Part shown: positions 1-49,153 of the stretch, one piece after another
Position numbering within the stretch: the stretch's first letter is position 1
How the letters are laid out: every line of letters begins with the position of its first letter
Assembly: GCA_018340375.1 (NCBI GenBank)
Contig: JAFFJZ010000012.1
Span: 6,138,001 to 6,202,000, forward strand
Reading direction: 5' to 3'
DNA from: Gonatopus flavifemur
Taxonomy: Eukaryota; Arthropoda; Insecta; Hymenoptera; Dryinidae
Length of the DNA stretch: 64,000 bases
Program-made: the position numbers and the translations under genes
The notes under the pieces: model-generated
Seen by the model: only the letters and a program-made list of their open reading frames with translations
The model's database searches: none
Told to the model about the DNA's origin: nothing

Positions 1-185
1 TGACAGATTTTTCAGTTGACGTACAAAAAAATTCCTGTTTGTACCACACTGAGAGAAAAAATTTCCGGGAACAACAAAACATTTACTTGAATAGTCGCCA
101 TAAAATACTTAATTTGAAATACTTAAATTGATTTGAATAAACCCGAGAAAAAGTAAATTAGATCTAATGAGATCTATGTAGATCT

Positions 186-271
186 CTTGAGATATGAGTA
201 GATCTCTTTAGATCTAAATTTTGGAAAAACAAGATCTACGAAGATCCAAAGAGATCTATTCATATCTCAAG
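186..271. repeat. Small palindrome of agatct repeats
   Basis: cttgagatatgagtagatct at 186 and its inverted copy ending at 271 match over 24 bp with one mismatch. The neighbourhood is a cluster of agatct motifs. Probably a degraded hairpin element. Confidence 0.7.
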
Positions 272-304
272 GAATCTTCTTGAACCAGATTCCTTAAGGC
301 ATAA

Positions 305-576
305 GTACACTGAAAAAACAGATATCTTGAAAAATACCATAATTTATGGATTTTCAGCGCTGGTCTGACCCGAGTCGGAATATTCACTTGCATGAATCTC
401 TAAAATTACCATAATTTCTTGGACTTTTTGAAATAAGTATGGTACCTTCCGTATAAAAGTCCAAGACATTATGGTACTTTTAGAGGCTTTTTCAGGTAAA
501 TATTTAGACTCGGTCAGACCAGCGCAGAAAATCCATAAATTATGGTACTTTTTAAGATACCTTTTTCTCCGTGTAC
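305..576. mobile_element. Palindromic MITE, 272 bp
   Basis: Left arm gtacactgaaaaaacagata... and right arm ...tttttctccgtgtac pair over about 70 bp. The shared core ataccataatttatggattt is followed by the gcgctggtctgac phrase in inverted orientation. The tips tacacBgagaaaaa with TA at the edge are a common insect MITE form. It lies in an Mmp2-like intron. Confidence 0.85.
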
Positions 577-37613
<37,037 letters not shown>

Positions 37614-40385
37614 GGATATAATTTTGAATTTTATCGAACGATTCCGTATAGAGAATTTTGTATAGATAATTTTTATCAGGCCTCTCCCGCCTCTCCGACT
37701 GTCTAGAACTTTTGTTCATATACCGATCAGAAAGTTGTAGAGGGCTCCGCCTGTCAGTTGAGCTATCGATTCTGCAAAATGAATCATTCATCGCCAAAAT
37801 TTAAGATGAATAGTGAAAAAATGACCAATAATCACAGATAATACTATTATATTTATAAACTTTTGACCTACAAGGAACCAAACTTGGCAACGTTGATATT
37901 TTGAGGTTATGATTCGGTCCATTAGATGAAATCGCCATCTGGATTTCTTGGGAATTTCTTGGTCAATACGTGAACCGGATTTCTAGGGGAAAATGCACGA
38001 GTCGGAGGGGCCTGATTTTTATTATTCACCCACATGGCATTATTCATTTTAAATGGAGATCGGAACACGATTGGGATCAGGAAAAGTCGATGTTTTATCA
38101 CTGCTTACTGGTGGAATTTATTGTTATTTGGTGAACATTGAACTCTATACATACTGGAATGCATGCTCCCTAGATTTAAACGGTCAGACTGGTATAGTTT
38201 GTCGCATGAGCAAGAAAGAATAAGACGCCCCCAACATATTTCCTTTCTCTCTTTAAAATACATATATTAAAAGCAGATACCATTTCCCAACATACTGATC
38301 TCTCCCTCTGACCGGCCGATACTATAGAAAAAGCGAAGAGTGCTCATTCCAGTATAATATTGAGTTCAATGAGTGAACGATTCAATTCGAATTTATTACA
38401 CTCATTTTCTAGAAAGGTGAAATATTTTCAACCAGTAACGTAATCTGGAGTATTCCGATAAAACTTTGAGAAACAAACATTTCTTACCCAAATTCGTAAG
38501 ATAGTAAAAATAGTATATATTATCGATTCATAATTAATTTTTCTCATCATTAAGGGACCCTAAAGCGAAGATCGCACTCCGAGTATGAAATTTCGAACCT
38601 TCCTTTTCTCGAAGTTTCACGTAAAAGAATTAATTCATATTCAGAGTTCAATCCTCGTAATTTAGTTGACATTCAAAGTTTGCGGTTGTTGCATTGCAAA
38701 GAGGATCGATGCATCGATGTATTCCTATGCACTGATGTATGATGCATAATATTAATATGCGCTGTGTATGTTTTACGCGAATGTGAATAATTTTATACCT
38801 ATTATATTATATGATATTATACACGTAAGTCAGGGTCCATTTTAAAAATTCCATAAAAAAGACACTTTTATCGCATTTCTTTTCGTCGCTCTGAGAATAA
38901 TTATTGATATCCGAGGACGAGAAAATTTGAATGACAGGATAAGTAAGATAGTGATAATTAATAATTCTGAAAGTGACTATCATCACACACTTGCACACAC
39001 TGCCTGAAATATAAAATCCATCGAAAATGGTTGGATTTTTTCTTCTTATCTTTCATATTTTCCTATCTAACGTATTGATATTTTTCATTTCGAACGTACA
39101 AATGTTTCCAAGATGGTTCTGGAAGAGCTTAAAATAAATTCAATTTATTCATAAAGAACTCTTTTAGAACACTTGTGCTATCTTGTGGGTCCATTTGTAT
39201 TGGGAAAAATAAAAAAAATAGGGAATAATCAATGAACAGAGTATGTCAAATTTGAGGATTAGCAAATGATTTTTTTATCTTTGGTTAATTGAATAATCAT
39301 CTTCTTCGATTGTCTCCGAAGAGAGAGAGAGAGAGAGAGAGAGAGACGGATAATTGATATAAATGGGAAATCAAAGTGAGAATGAGAACAATGATGTTTG
39401 AAATATTACTATGTTTTGTACTAAAGTAGTGCTATATTATAAGTGAAATAGTCTAATTTTTACCAATGAATGTAGCAAAAATTCATGTGAAGTTGCGTGA
39501 ACTTTAACTACATTCAGTTGTAAATATTATACTATTTCATTTATAGCACTATTTTTGTGCAAAATGTAGTAATGACTTGAAACCATGATTTTTCTCCCCG
39601 CACAGATTGATTACGTATAAAATAAGGAAACTATATTAAGCGGAGAATGTATTTTATATATGAATAATACAATACATATTGTAATAACGTGAATATAGGA
39701 TAACAAGGCAAGATGAGAGTGCCCGTCAGTTTTAAAAACTGTGATATTTTGACCGTCGACGATGAATTCTGTATGTAAAACGTTCTTCATCGTTGAATGT
39801 TTCATCTTCCCGAGGGTTGGAAGTTAGAGAATTAATGAATTCTATGATAACGCAGTGAGTAATTATACTTTTATAATGATATAACATTTTAACGAGCCGC
39901 TTCGAACAGATCCAAGGAAAGGATCATCTGATTTTATCCCTAGGTGCTGTGGAATCCAAATACTTTATTCCATTTAGTTTTTTTTTTTTTTCTTATATTT
40001 TCTCCCAATATATTTCGTTCTTAATTTTTTTATATATCGTGCTGCTCCGAGGAATTATTATTCTTCGTCTTTGGAAGGAAATTTGAAGAATATATCTTCA
40101 ACTAGATTTTTATACGAAATTTTTATATTTCGTGAAATACGAATGAAATTGTGAAAGAATGCTGTAGGGAAATTTCTCAATGATTTAGAGGGACAATAAT
40201 GAATGATAATTGTGAACGTCGAGTTGAGGTAAAAACAAGAGAAGGTCCAATTTATACAAAATATATCGTAATAAGAGTTTTCAATCGTCTGTCATTTGAA
40301 TCTGAATATAAAACATGATTTGGGAAATGAGAAGGCGTGGATGTTTCAGCATTCGTTTCACTTCCATGTGTCCTTAATGTCCTTA
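37614..40385 (+). other. Region downstream of Mmp2-like stop, no gene seen
   Basis: Probably holds the 3' untranslated region of the metalloproteinase gene, but I cannot place its end. It contains a fold-back pair around agtgctatattataag and ttatagcacta (39427-39555) and a (GA)n microsatellite at 39319-39346. No coding frame is supported. Confidence 0.55.
39319..39346. repeat. (GA)n microsatellite
   Basis: About 28 bp of uninterrupted gaga after ctccgaa. Confidence 0.9.
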
Positions 40386-40529
40386 TACACTGAAGAAAGA
40401 GTTTGTTTGTGACAAAGAAAGCTTATTAATCATAAACAAACACCACCATTTGGTTCAAATAAGATTTGTTGATATTTAACAAACCTCATTTGATTGAAAT
40501 AAATTTGGAATACTGCTTTTTTCAGTGTA
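40386..40529. mobile_element. 144-bp MITE with TACACTGA ends
   Basis: Starts tacactgaagaaagagtttg and ends ttttttcagtgta, with tata at the borders. Related in tip sequence to the elements at 305 and 4370. Confidence 0.75.
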
Positions 40530-41298
40530 TATAAGGAGAAGGAGGTGAACCGATTTTACATATGTTCGTTTTTGAATGAAGATGTGAGGTGGTCCGTTTC
40601 TACATAGATCCCGTCTGGAAATAATTCCCATTTCTACATGGAACCCGTTATTATAAGAAGATCGTTTCTCTTTTGAAGAAAGACCGAAAATTTTGTAATT
40701 AGCTTCAACCAATCCAGATTATTCTAGAAAATTCAATGAGATTTGGCAAGATTGAATAGCTTTCGGTTTCTTGTAGTAGATTTTGAGACAATTGAAAACT
40801 ATTATTACGAAACACTCAATTATAATTGGTTACACTGCGAAGAATAGAAGATGTTACATCGTGTTTTTGTGGTCAGTGCAAAGTTTTTACAACGATATTG
40901 TTGGGTGTTTTCTCAGTAGAAATTGAGAGTGGATTCGATGAAAATCCAGTGTAACTGTACTTCAACTGAGAATATTTAGAGTGATTTGAATCCGTTGATG
41001 TAAAATGATGAATGAATTGGCTTTCGGTATGAAAAAACATGGTTTTGAATGATGTATATTTATTTTGTTATATCAATTGAGGCTATAAGAAATCCATATC
41101 AAATTACCGATTCGAAACACTCATTGAGATCGAATAAACACCAATTCATGTTTTATAGTAAATTATAATTGTTCTTGTAATGAACTGTGGTTTTTCTATA
41201 AAAAAATTTCAAGCATCAGCGGATGATTCAATCATCGGGAAATATGTATTTTGGTGGTAGCGCACGCACAAGTCCTAGAAATAAGGCCTGAATATCAT

Positions 41299-41388
41299 CC
41301 CGGGATAGCACAAGACTTCTAAAAGAGTTCATAATAAATAAAATGTGTTCGTAAAGAACTCTCTTTTAGGACTCTTGTGTTATCTGGG
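41299..41388. mobile_element. 90-bp hairpin MITE with CCCGGGATAGCACAAG ends
   Basis: Starts cccgggatagcacaagactt and ends aggactcttgtgttatctggg-type sequence; arms with aaaagagttc and gaactctctttt pair. The same kind of hairpin is at 56142-56228. Confidence 0.8.
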
Positions 41389-41539
41389 TATCGACTCTCA
41401 ACTTGACGTTACGAAATAGATAAAATAGAGGAAAAACAGCAAGGGAATGGAAAACTGAGCGGCACTCAACAACCATAGAATCACAAGTCTGATTTATATA
41501 TATGTATACTGTCTTCCTGTCTTTTCTTTCACATGGAAT

Positions 41540-42175
41540 ATACGATCAAATTAGTTGAATTGAATTAATTATAACATTGTACGTGATGTAAATTTTTCTT
41601 ACTTTATACATGATGTTGTATATATGAGAGAATAAAATGATTTTTGATGATATATAGTTGTGATTGTTATTCCCTTCGTTGAAGGCGAGCGAAATGATTT
41701 TCGGGGTGAAGTAGCGGGTGCCTGGAAAGCCATACACCCGAAAGACAATGATTTGGAAATCCGGAGATGATTAATAGCAGTTCCCAAGTTGGGAATCCCA
41801 GCCCTCCTAGCTTTCAACAGAGAGAAGATGAGAGCGCTCACGGCCGGGGTTCCATTGCTAGTAAGTGGATCACGTGAAACAGACCCACCGACCCCCTCTC
41901 TCATTTTTCACTTTTTCTATTCATGATAATGAAGAATCATATCCATTCGGTATCGATACATAATTAAATTTTAATTAAATACGTGTATTCAGAAGAAGTG
42001 CGTAATTTTTTGTTATTGAAAAATAAAATCGCTGTGGGTCTGCTTCCATGATCCAACCGCCAGGAGGCCAGTGGAACTTTTACTAGCGGCGCATAGGTGC
42101 TCGTAAGCGCTCTCAGCTTCTCTCTGCTTTCGAACTCCAAGATCCTAGAATTTGAGGAATTCGACCGAGAAGGGA
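41540..42175. other. GC-richer patches of unknown role
   Basis: 41690-41900 and 42035-42140 are distinctly richer in GC than their surroundings and contain no recognised repeat words. A 101-aa frame on the minus strand (41599-41904) covers the first patch, but it has no domain I recognise and no clear context. They could be part of a transcript, a regulatory segment or an unrelated insertion. Confidence 0.35.
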
Positions 42176-42184
42176 TGCTGGAAA

Positions 42185-43400
42185 TACGTTTTTGTATCAG
42201 GAGAAGATGACGGGCCAAGAAGTATCCCAAATTTTGGCGGGAGATTCAAATTTTCCAAAACAACTCAATTACTTTGAAAAATTCGATTTAAGAATGCGAT
42301 TGAGTATCAGGAGAACATGATGTGCGAGGAGGTATTCCAAATTTTTGCGGGGGATTCAAATTTCCAGACAAACTCAATTTTCCTTGAAGTTGCGCAAAAG
42401 TGGATATTGTATCAAGAGAACATGATGTGTAAAGAGGTATCCCGAATTTTGGCGGAAAATTCAAAATTCCAGGAAAAGTCTTCCAAGGTGCTCTTGGGAT
42501 ATTTTGCAAAAATTGGACCCTGTATTGGGAGAACATGACGTGGGGAGAGATATTCCAAATTTTCGCGGGGATTCGGAAAAAGGCGGGAAATTCCAATTTT
42601 CAGATGATGTCAGTTCTGTTGGGAATACTTGCGAAAACAAGATTTTGTATCAGGAGAACATGACGGGACAAGAGGTATTTCAAGTTTTGGCGGGGAATTG
42701 GGAGAAAGGGGGGGATTCACATTTCCAAAACAACGCACACTGACTCTGGAGAATTATTCAAAAATGTGATTTTGTATCAGGAGAACATGATGTGCGAAGA
42801 GGTATTTCAAATTTTCGCAGGAAAAGTCGATTCTGCTGGAATATTTCGCAGAAATAGGATTTTGTATCAGGAGAACATGATGTGTAAAGAGGTATTCCAA
42901 ATTTTGGCGGGGAAGTGGAAAAAGGCGGGAAATTCCAAATTTCAGAAAATGTTAGTTCTGTTGGGATACTTGCGAAAATAGGATTTTGTATCAGAACATG
43001 ACATGAGAGGTGTTCCAAATTTTGGCGGGAAATTTGAATAATAACCGGAGATTCAAATTTTTCCATCACAACTCAATTACTTTGGAAGATTTGTCAAGAA
43101 TGCGATTCTGTATCAGGAGAACATGATGTGCGAGGAGGTATTCCAAATTTTTGCGGGAAATTGGAAAAATGGTGGGATTCAACTTTTTAAAACAACGCAT
43201 TGACCCTGGAGAATTATTCAAAAATGCGATTTTGTATCAGGAGAACATGACGGAGAGGTGTTCCAAATTTTGGCGGGAAATTTGAATTATGACGGGAGAT
43301 TCCAATTTTCCAAAACAACTCAATTACTTTGGAAAATTTGTCAAGAATGCGATATCGTATCAGGAGAACATGGTATGCAAAGAGGTATATTCCAAATCAA
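42185..43400. repeat. Eleven-copy tandem array, unit about 90-128 bp
   Basis: The phrase tatcaggagaacatgatgtg (or variants) recurs near 42198, 42308, 42412, 42524, 42652, 42778, 42868, 42990, 43116, 43239 and 43366. Each is followed by gaggtattccaaatttt and gcgggaaattc. Units vary in length and sequence. Frames across it encode repeats such as YQENMMCEEVFQI, but all are broken by stops, so it is read as a satellite-like array. Confidence 0.88.
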
Positions 43401-43429
43401 AATTCGGGTCATGTGACCTGCAAAGAGGT

Positions 43430-44424
43430 GGGAAAATCAAACATTCACAAAATTTCTAGTTAAAAAATTAATTTATTTCAATACACAATCTTAAATCATC
43501 CACTTATCTTTCAATATGAACATTTTCCTTGCATTCAAGTACAGTTTCTGACTGATAATATGTTTCCTTACAATTTTACAAATGAAATACAATATTCCTC
43601 ACATTCAACTCAACACTTCCAACCTATAATGAATCAAATTATAATTTAAAAAATGAAATACAATCCCTGTTGAAAAGACCTCATGAGTTCCAATTGATTC
43701 TAGTTATTCCTAGGACAAAAACCGCATGGAATCTAGCTATGCGCACTTGATTTGATGAGATTTCATGAAATTATTCTAATTGAATCTTACAAAATTCTTA
43801 TACAATTCCAGGATTTTTGTTTGAAATCATAGAAAAAAACCCGTAATTTCTAGGACAGAAACTACATATGGACTGATACAAACTCTTCAAAATTTATATA
43901 CTGAACTAAAACTGATTAACTGATATGATAAAACTAAGATTGAAACTAAAACTCATTATAAACATACAGGGTGTCCCATTTTAATCTTTAGATGCAAATA
44001 TCTCAAAAACATGCATCTTGAACCAAAAGTACTTCATACCAAAGTTGTTATACAAAGAGGGGGCCACGAAACTACGATATCAGTTTCATCATAGATGGCG
44101 TTATGATCGATTAAAATGGGGTCAACATCATTTTTTTAAACGGGAACCCCCACTTTTTATTGCATACCTTGATTCTACGCAAAAAACTGAGTAACTTTTG
44201 CTTGAAACGTTTTTCTAAATTTTTGAAGATGGCGCCACAATCGATGAAAAATAAAGTCTATGAAACAATATGCGGATATCTTGTGGAATGCATCCAAGAG
44301 CCGAAATATCTCATTCGAATGTTGTTCTTAAGAGAGGGGACGACACAATGGCGATATGAGTTTCATAGTAGATGGCGCTGTGGTCAGTGAAACTGAGGTG
44401 AACTTCAAAAGAGTTTCCTTAGGT
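43430..44424. other. AT-rich stretch with a duplicated short segment
   Basis: The phrases gagggggccacgaaactacg/gagaggggacgacacaatgg and gatatYagtttcatNatagatggcg occur twice (about 44058-44105 and 44332-44380). The first follows cagggtgtcccattttaatc at 43971. No gene is supported. Confidence 0.5.
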
Positions 44425-44743
44425 ATGCTTAGGTTTTTGAGGTTCCTGATTACGGATCCATTATCAGATTTTGAAAATTCAAGATGGGGGACCTAAGATG
44501 TGGATGAAAAGTAAAAAAAAAGCCTCGGAGATGGATTGAAATCGAGGTTTCTGAGGTCGCTGGTTACGAATTCAGCATTAGATTTCCAGAATTCAAGATG
44601 GCGGACCCAAGATGGTGGACGAAAATTCGAGAAAACTCTCGAAGATGGATGAAAATCGGTATACTGAGGTTTTTGAGGTCACTGACAACGAATCCAGCAT
44701 CAGATTCTCAAAATTCAAGATGGCGGATTCAATATGGCATACC

Positions 44744-45134
44744 CAGGGGGGTGCAACTCACCTAATCACCTTCAAATGTTTCGCGAAACGTTTTGTCACC
44801 ACAGTAAACTTCACTTGAAGTCCGTGAACGGCGCTGTCTGTAGCTAAGTCAAAATCACGTGATGTTTTTTTTGTACACTACGTACGTGATACGAGTGTCA
44901 GTATCGTCATTATCATATTTGGTTATGTGACATATTCAAGAATTGTATGTATATATCAACACCATTATTGATATGATTTGTCAAGCGATTTCAAATGCAA
45001 AATCAGGCACCAAAAAATTATCGTATCACGTGACTTTTTCTGATAGTACAATCAGCGTCTCTTGCGGAAAGTTTGGGAAATATCGAATGGTGACAAAACG
45101 TTACGTATAGTTTTTATCGAGTTGCACCCCCCTG
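44744..45134. mobile_element. Non-autonomous P-superfamily element (391 bp) with 8-bp TSD
   Basis: Starts caggggggtgcaactc and ends gagttgcacccccctg, perfect inverted ends. It is flanked by exact 8-bp duplications ggcatacc (44736-44743 and 45135-45142), the P-element length. Its first 205 bp are nearly the reverse complement of the right end of the P element at 54187-54391, including the palindrome gtttcgcgaaac and the phrase gtcaccacagtaaacttcac. It has no coding capacity, so it looks like an internal deletion derivative mobilised by that family. It lies inside the left foldback arm. Confidence 0.93.
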
Positions 45135-45268
45135 GGCATACCGAAATTCATGACATCACTCAAAATCATGCAATAATGTTTATACGTGAAGTTTCTGCAA
45201 GGAAATTGGTTGTTTCCGTCGGTTAATTATTCCATGTGCACGTTTCCCAAGTCAAACTACGTAGCAAG

Positions 45269-46003
45269 TAGGGGTGTGCGGGTACCCGAGTCATCGGGTT
45301 TTTATCGGGTTGGGTCGGGTCGGGTACCCGTCGGGTCAGGTTTTTCAATTACCCGTGTTTTTCGGGTACCCGATTACATTCGGGTAATTCAAATATAGCA
45401 AACGTTTTCCTCAGCAGGAAATATTGTGACAGCAACTCGATCAAGATTGCTGACAAAACATGTGGGAGAGTTGTGCTTCCTCCATTCAAATTTAAAAATA
45501 TGAAAAAAGAATGATATTCATAAGAAGAATATTGATTTTCATTGATGTTCAAGATTCTATATTGTGGTTACTAAATACGAAAATAGATAATATATTATTT
45601 ATAAGATATAAATGTGATTATATTTTTTAATTGAATGAAAAAATAAATATAAACATTTCATGAAGCAATTTGGAGATTTCTTAATGCGCTGCATAATCAA
45701 TTACATGGAGTAACAACCCTAATAGACTTGTAGTGAATATGGCATTCTTCATATTAGAATTGAATTCATATGAAATCCCCTTATTCCTACAATCGCTCAA
45801 GACAATTTGTCCTTAAAATATCAACGGCAAAGGCAACTTCGAATAGAAGTTGAAAATATTAAATTCAAGCGATTTTATTATTTTCGGGTACCCGACCTGG
45901 AAAACCCGATTTCATCGGGTACCCGACCCGACCCGACCCGAAAAGAAATACAAATACCCGAACCCGACCCGACCCGATAAGAAGTGCTACCCGCACACCC
46001 CTA
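45269..46003. mobile_element. Non-autonomous hAT-type element with GGGTACCCG-rich arms (735 bp)
   Basis: Starts taggggtgtgcgggta and ends tacccgcacaccccta. It is flanked by exact 8-bp duplications gtagcaag (45261-45268 and 46004-46011), as expected for hAT transposons. The arms are made of repeated cgggtacccg, gggtcgggt and acccgaccc motifs, far more GC-rich than the AT-rich middle. No transposase frame is seen. Confidence 0.93.
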
Positions 46004-46349
46004 GTAGCAAGTGTATATTCTTGTATGTTTTCCAATAACTCAGTTCTTCATGCGATAAACTTCGTCTTTATTTTCTCCGATTCACTTGATGATAATGTCA
46101 AATTCAATTACCCTAATAATAACTGATATTCACTTCTAATATTTCCATCACGTGTCACCAGTCTAATTACACTTTAGAATACTAATATTTTCTAAATCAT
46201 TGAACTCGAAATTCAGACATACTATTGTTTATCCTATGCAACTATATTGATTGTTTTTCTTTGATATTCGAATATTTTTCCTCACCTGCCGAGGTTAATT
46301 GATTTTCGGCCCGCTTTTTTTCCTTCTCGCACTTATTATCACTTGAAAT

Positions 46350-48480
46350 ATGGCACCAAAACGCAAAAGAAAGTCAACAAATCGTGCAGATTATGAGGTT
46401 GACACATCGGATGATGATTATGATCAAATATTACTCCTACCAAATTCAAATGATTCTGGAGACTCAGATGAAGAATCCGATATCGATGACGATGGCAATT
46501 CCAATGAAATAGATGAAATTATATCTGAGTGTTCATACGAGAAAGTATCTAGGTCATATGATGATAACCAAACAAAGTTGAAGAAAGATCATGATTATGT
46601 TTGGGTTGATGGTGAGAAAGAGTATAACAATGAACTAATGAACGTATGTTTTCTCAGTGGAAGTCAAAAAAGATCTATACGTGAATCTTCACATGTTCAA
46701 CTATTTGAACACTTTTTTTCAATCGAAATGAAAAATTATATAGTGGAAGCTACCAAAGAGAATGGATATACTCTAAGTCTGAACCCAGACAGCACAGAAA
46801 GTTCTCTGGATGTTCTATAAACATAATCTTGGTTCCGCGTGTGTTGGTGCGCAAGGCACATATTTTTCAAATGTTTAGAGTACCTTCGCTTTTGATGCAC
46901 ATGAATACGTACCGAGCACGTTCTTTTCATATACTACGGGACGTTCTTTCCGCGTTTTCTAAACGTGCTTCCATGGAAACTAACCTTTTAAAAACATATG
47001 TGCAACGCCGCTGAACGTTGTGAAAACTTTTCCTTGAATACGTCCCAAGAACATTGCAAGAAGACATGAATAGAACTAAACGGGACATTTGCATGTTCCT
47101 GCGACATACATGCGACGTTTTTAGAACATCATGAGACGTTATTTGCACGTTCTCTGTGTAACCAAGCACGTTTTCGAAACGTCCAGAAAACCTCCTGGTG
47201 CTGTTTGGGAATGATTTGGACACTTATTTAGGAATTTTGATTTTATCAAGCTTCAATAGACGTAAATCTCAAAGAGATTATTGGTCCCTTGACCCTCTTT
47301 TAAGTTGCGAAATTGTTCGATCTGCCATGTCACGTGATACTTTTTTTGAAATCAAATCGAACATGAAGTATTGAAAAACTAGCAATGAAAAAAAAGATGA
47401 TAAAGCTTGGCGAGGTCGGGTATTGTTGGACAAGTTCCGTAAGAATATTCAAAAATTTTGGGTTTTTTGAATCTGCGTTATCGGTGGACGGAATGATGGC
47501 TAAATCTTATGCCAGAACCAGCTTGAAGCAATTCATCCGCGGAAAACCGATACGATTCGGTTTGAAATTTTGGGGACTTTGTTCAGCAAACGGATATTTG
47601 TTTGATCTCGATCTGTACTGTGGAAAGGGATCACGAGTTGATAAACTGAACAAATGCGCCCTCGGTACAAAAGTGGTCATGCATCTATTGGATAAATTTC
47701 TCAAGGATACACCCTCCTCTACCATATCGAAATATCATTTGTATCATGACAATTATTTTACTAACGTTGATCTCATGTTGCACCTAAAAAAATTGGGACT
47801 GAAATCCACAGGAACTATTCGAGACAACAGAGTATCGGCTAAAAACATAATTGATAAAAAAGCTCCCAAAGGCACATTCGTTTCGAAACATGATCAACAG
47901 AGTGGAATCAATTATGTCAGTGTGATGGATTCTAAGCAGGTCTCTATAGCTTCATCAGCTACGGGAATGACTCTAATGTTACCCTCAAAACGATATAGTG
48001 CAAAAGATCATTCCAGAATATCTCTTTCATTTCCTCACGCTTTTCATGTTTATAATCGATTCATGGGTGGAGTAGATCTCCACGACAGTCACTGCAACAA
48101 CGTTCAGACATGTACACGTAGTAAAAAATGGACTTATGTAGTTTTCACACGTTTAATTCAAGCCGCTATCACAAATGCACTTGTGATTGATAATTTATCG
48201 AATCCTGAATCAAAAAAGATTGGTACGAAAGATGTTGCTATGAGTGTTGCGAGACATTATTTGGATATTGGACAGAAGAGGTATAATAAAAAACATGACT
48301 TTCGTCGCGAAACAAGTAAAAAAAAATGTTCCACAAAGGATGTATTATTCGCACATACATATACTGCTGCACTTGTGATTTGTATTATTGTAAAAATTGT
48401 AAAGACAGATTTCATGCGAATCTTCAAGGAAAAAAAGTGGAAGAATAGAAGCTCTCTATCGATAATTCAGGCTTAAAGAT
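46350..48480 (+). pseudogene. piggyBac transposase relic, broken
   Basis: DDE-type transposase of the piggyBac family. The acidic N-terminal region starts MAPKRKRKSTNRADYEVDTS with an Asp/Ser-rich stretch. After a 426-bp MITE insertion (46784-47209) the frame resumes at LDTYLGILILSS, then YWSLDP and MSRDTFFEIK. The catalytic core has ALSVDGMMAKSY, KYHLYHDNYFTN and FMGGVDLHDS, the three aspartate regions. A cysteine-rich tail (CCTCDLYYCKNCKDRFH) closes it. Damage: the MITE, an in-frame TGA at 47372-47374, a frameshift near 47455-47470, a frameshift near 48355, and SVDG where family members usually have SVDE. Removing the MITE with one AA of its duplication restores the reading phase. The relic lies between two long inverted arms. 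Confidence 0.92.
46784..47209. mobile_element. 426-bp MITE, copy A, inside piggyBac
   Basis: Starts cccagacagcacagaaagtt and ends tggtgctgtttggg, so the termini are imperfect inverted repeats (CCCARACAGCAC). It is flanked by AA on both sides (46782-46783 and 47210-47211), a 2-bp duplication that agrees with the interrupted reading frame. It has no coding capacity. An equally long near-identical copy lies at 48728-49153 in the same orientation. Confidence 0.9.
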
Positions 48481-48727
48481 GAACAGAATGAGCTTGTTCA
48501 GTCATGTATGAAGTCATGAGTGAAAAGGAGGAAACATAGAAAAGATTATAAAAATATAATTGAAAAATTGAAAAAAAAACAATACAAAAAAAAATTTTAA
48601 TTCAAAAAATACAAAAAAAAAGAAAAAAAGAAGAGACTCTTGCCGTCCACCTCCACGTGGTTTGAGTTGGGAAACGTTCATATGAAACGGCTAACGGACG
48701 GAAATAACCAATTTTCTTCCGTGAAAC

Positions 48728-49153
48728 CCCAGACAGCACAGAAAGTTCTCTGAATGTTCTATAAACATAATCTTGGTTCCGCGTGTGTTGGTGCCCAAGG
48801 CACATATTTTCCAAATGTATAGAGTACCTTCCCTTTGGATGCACATGAATACGTACCGAGCACGTTCTTTTCATATACTACGGGACGTTCTTTCCGCGTT
48901 TTCTAACCGTGCTTCCATGAAAACTAACCTTTTAAAAACATATGTGCAACGCCGCGGAACATTGTGAAAACCTTTCCTTGAATACGTCCCAAGAACATTG
49001 CAAGAAGACATGAATAGAACTAAACGGGACATTTGCATGTTCCTGCGACATACATGCGACGTTTTTAGAACATCATGAGACGTTATTTGCACGTTCTCTG
49101 TGTAACCAAGCACGTTTTCGGAACGTCTAGGAAACCTCCCGGTGCTGTATGGG
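48728..49153. mobile_element. 426-bp MITE, copy B, in right foldback arm
   Basis: Same length, orientation and almost the same sequence as copy A at 46784-47209. Starts cccagacagcacagaaagtt and ends ggtgctgtatggg, flanked by AC on both sides (48726-48727 and 49154-49155). It interrupts the right arm of the inverted repeat around the piggyBac relic: the flanking phrases gaaac and catgtataaac are contiguous in the left arm apart from small changes. Confidence 0.9.

Noticed and set aside
42185..43400. CRISPR-like array
   Set aside because: The repeats are long, variable and directly tandem, with no short unique spacers, in an insect genome context.
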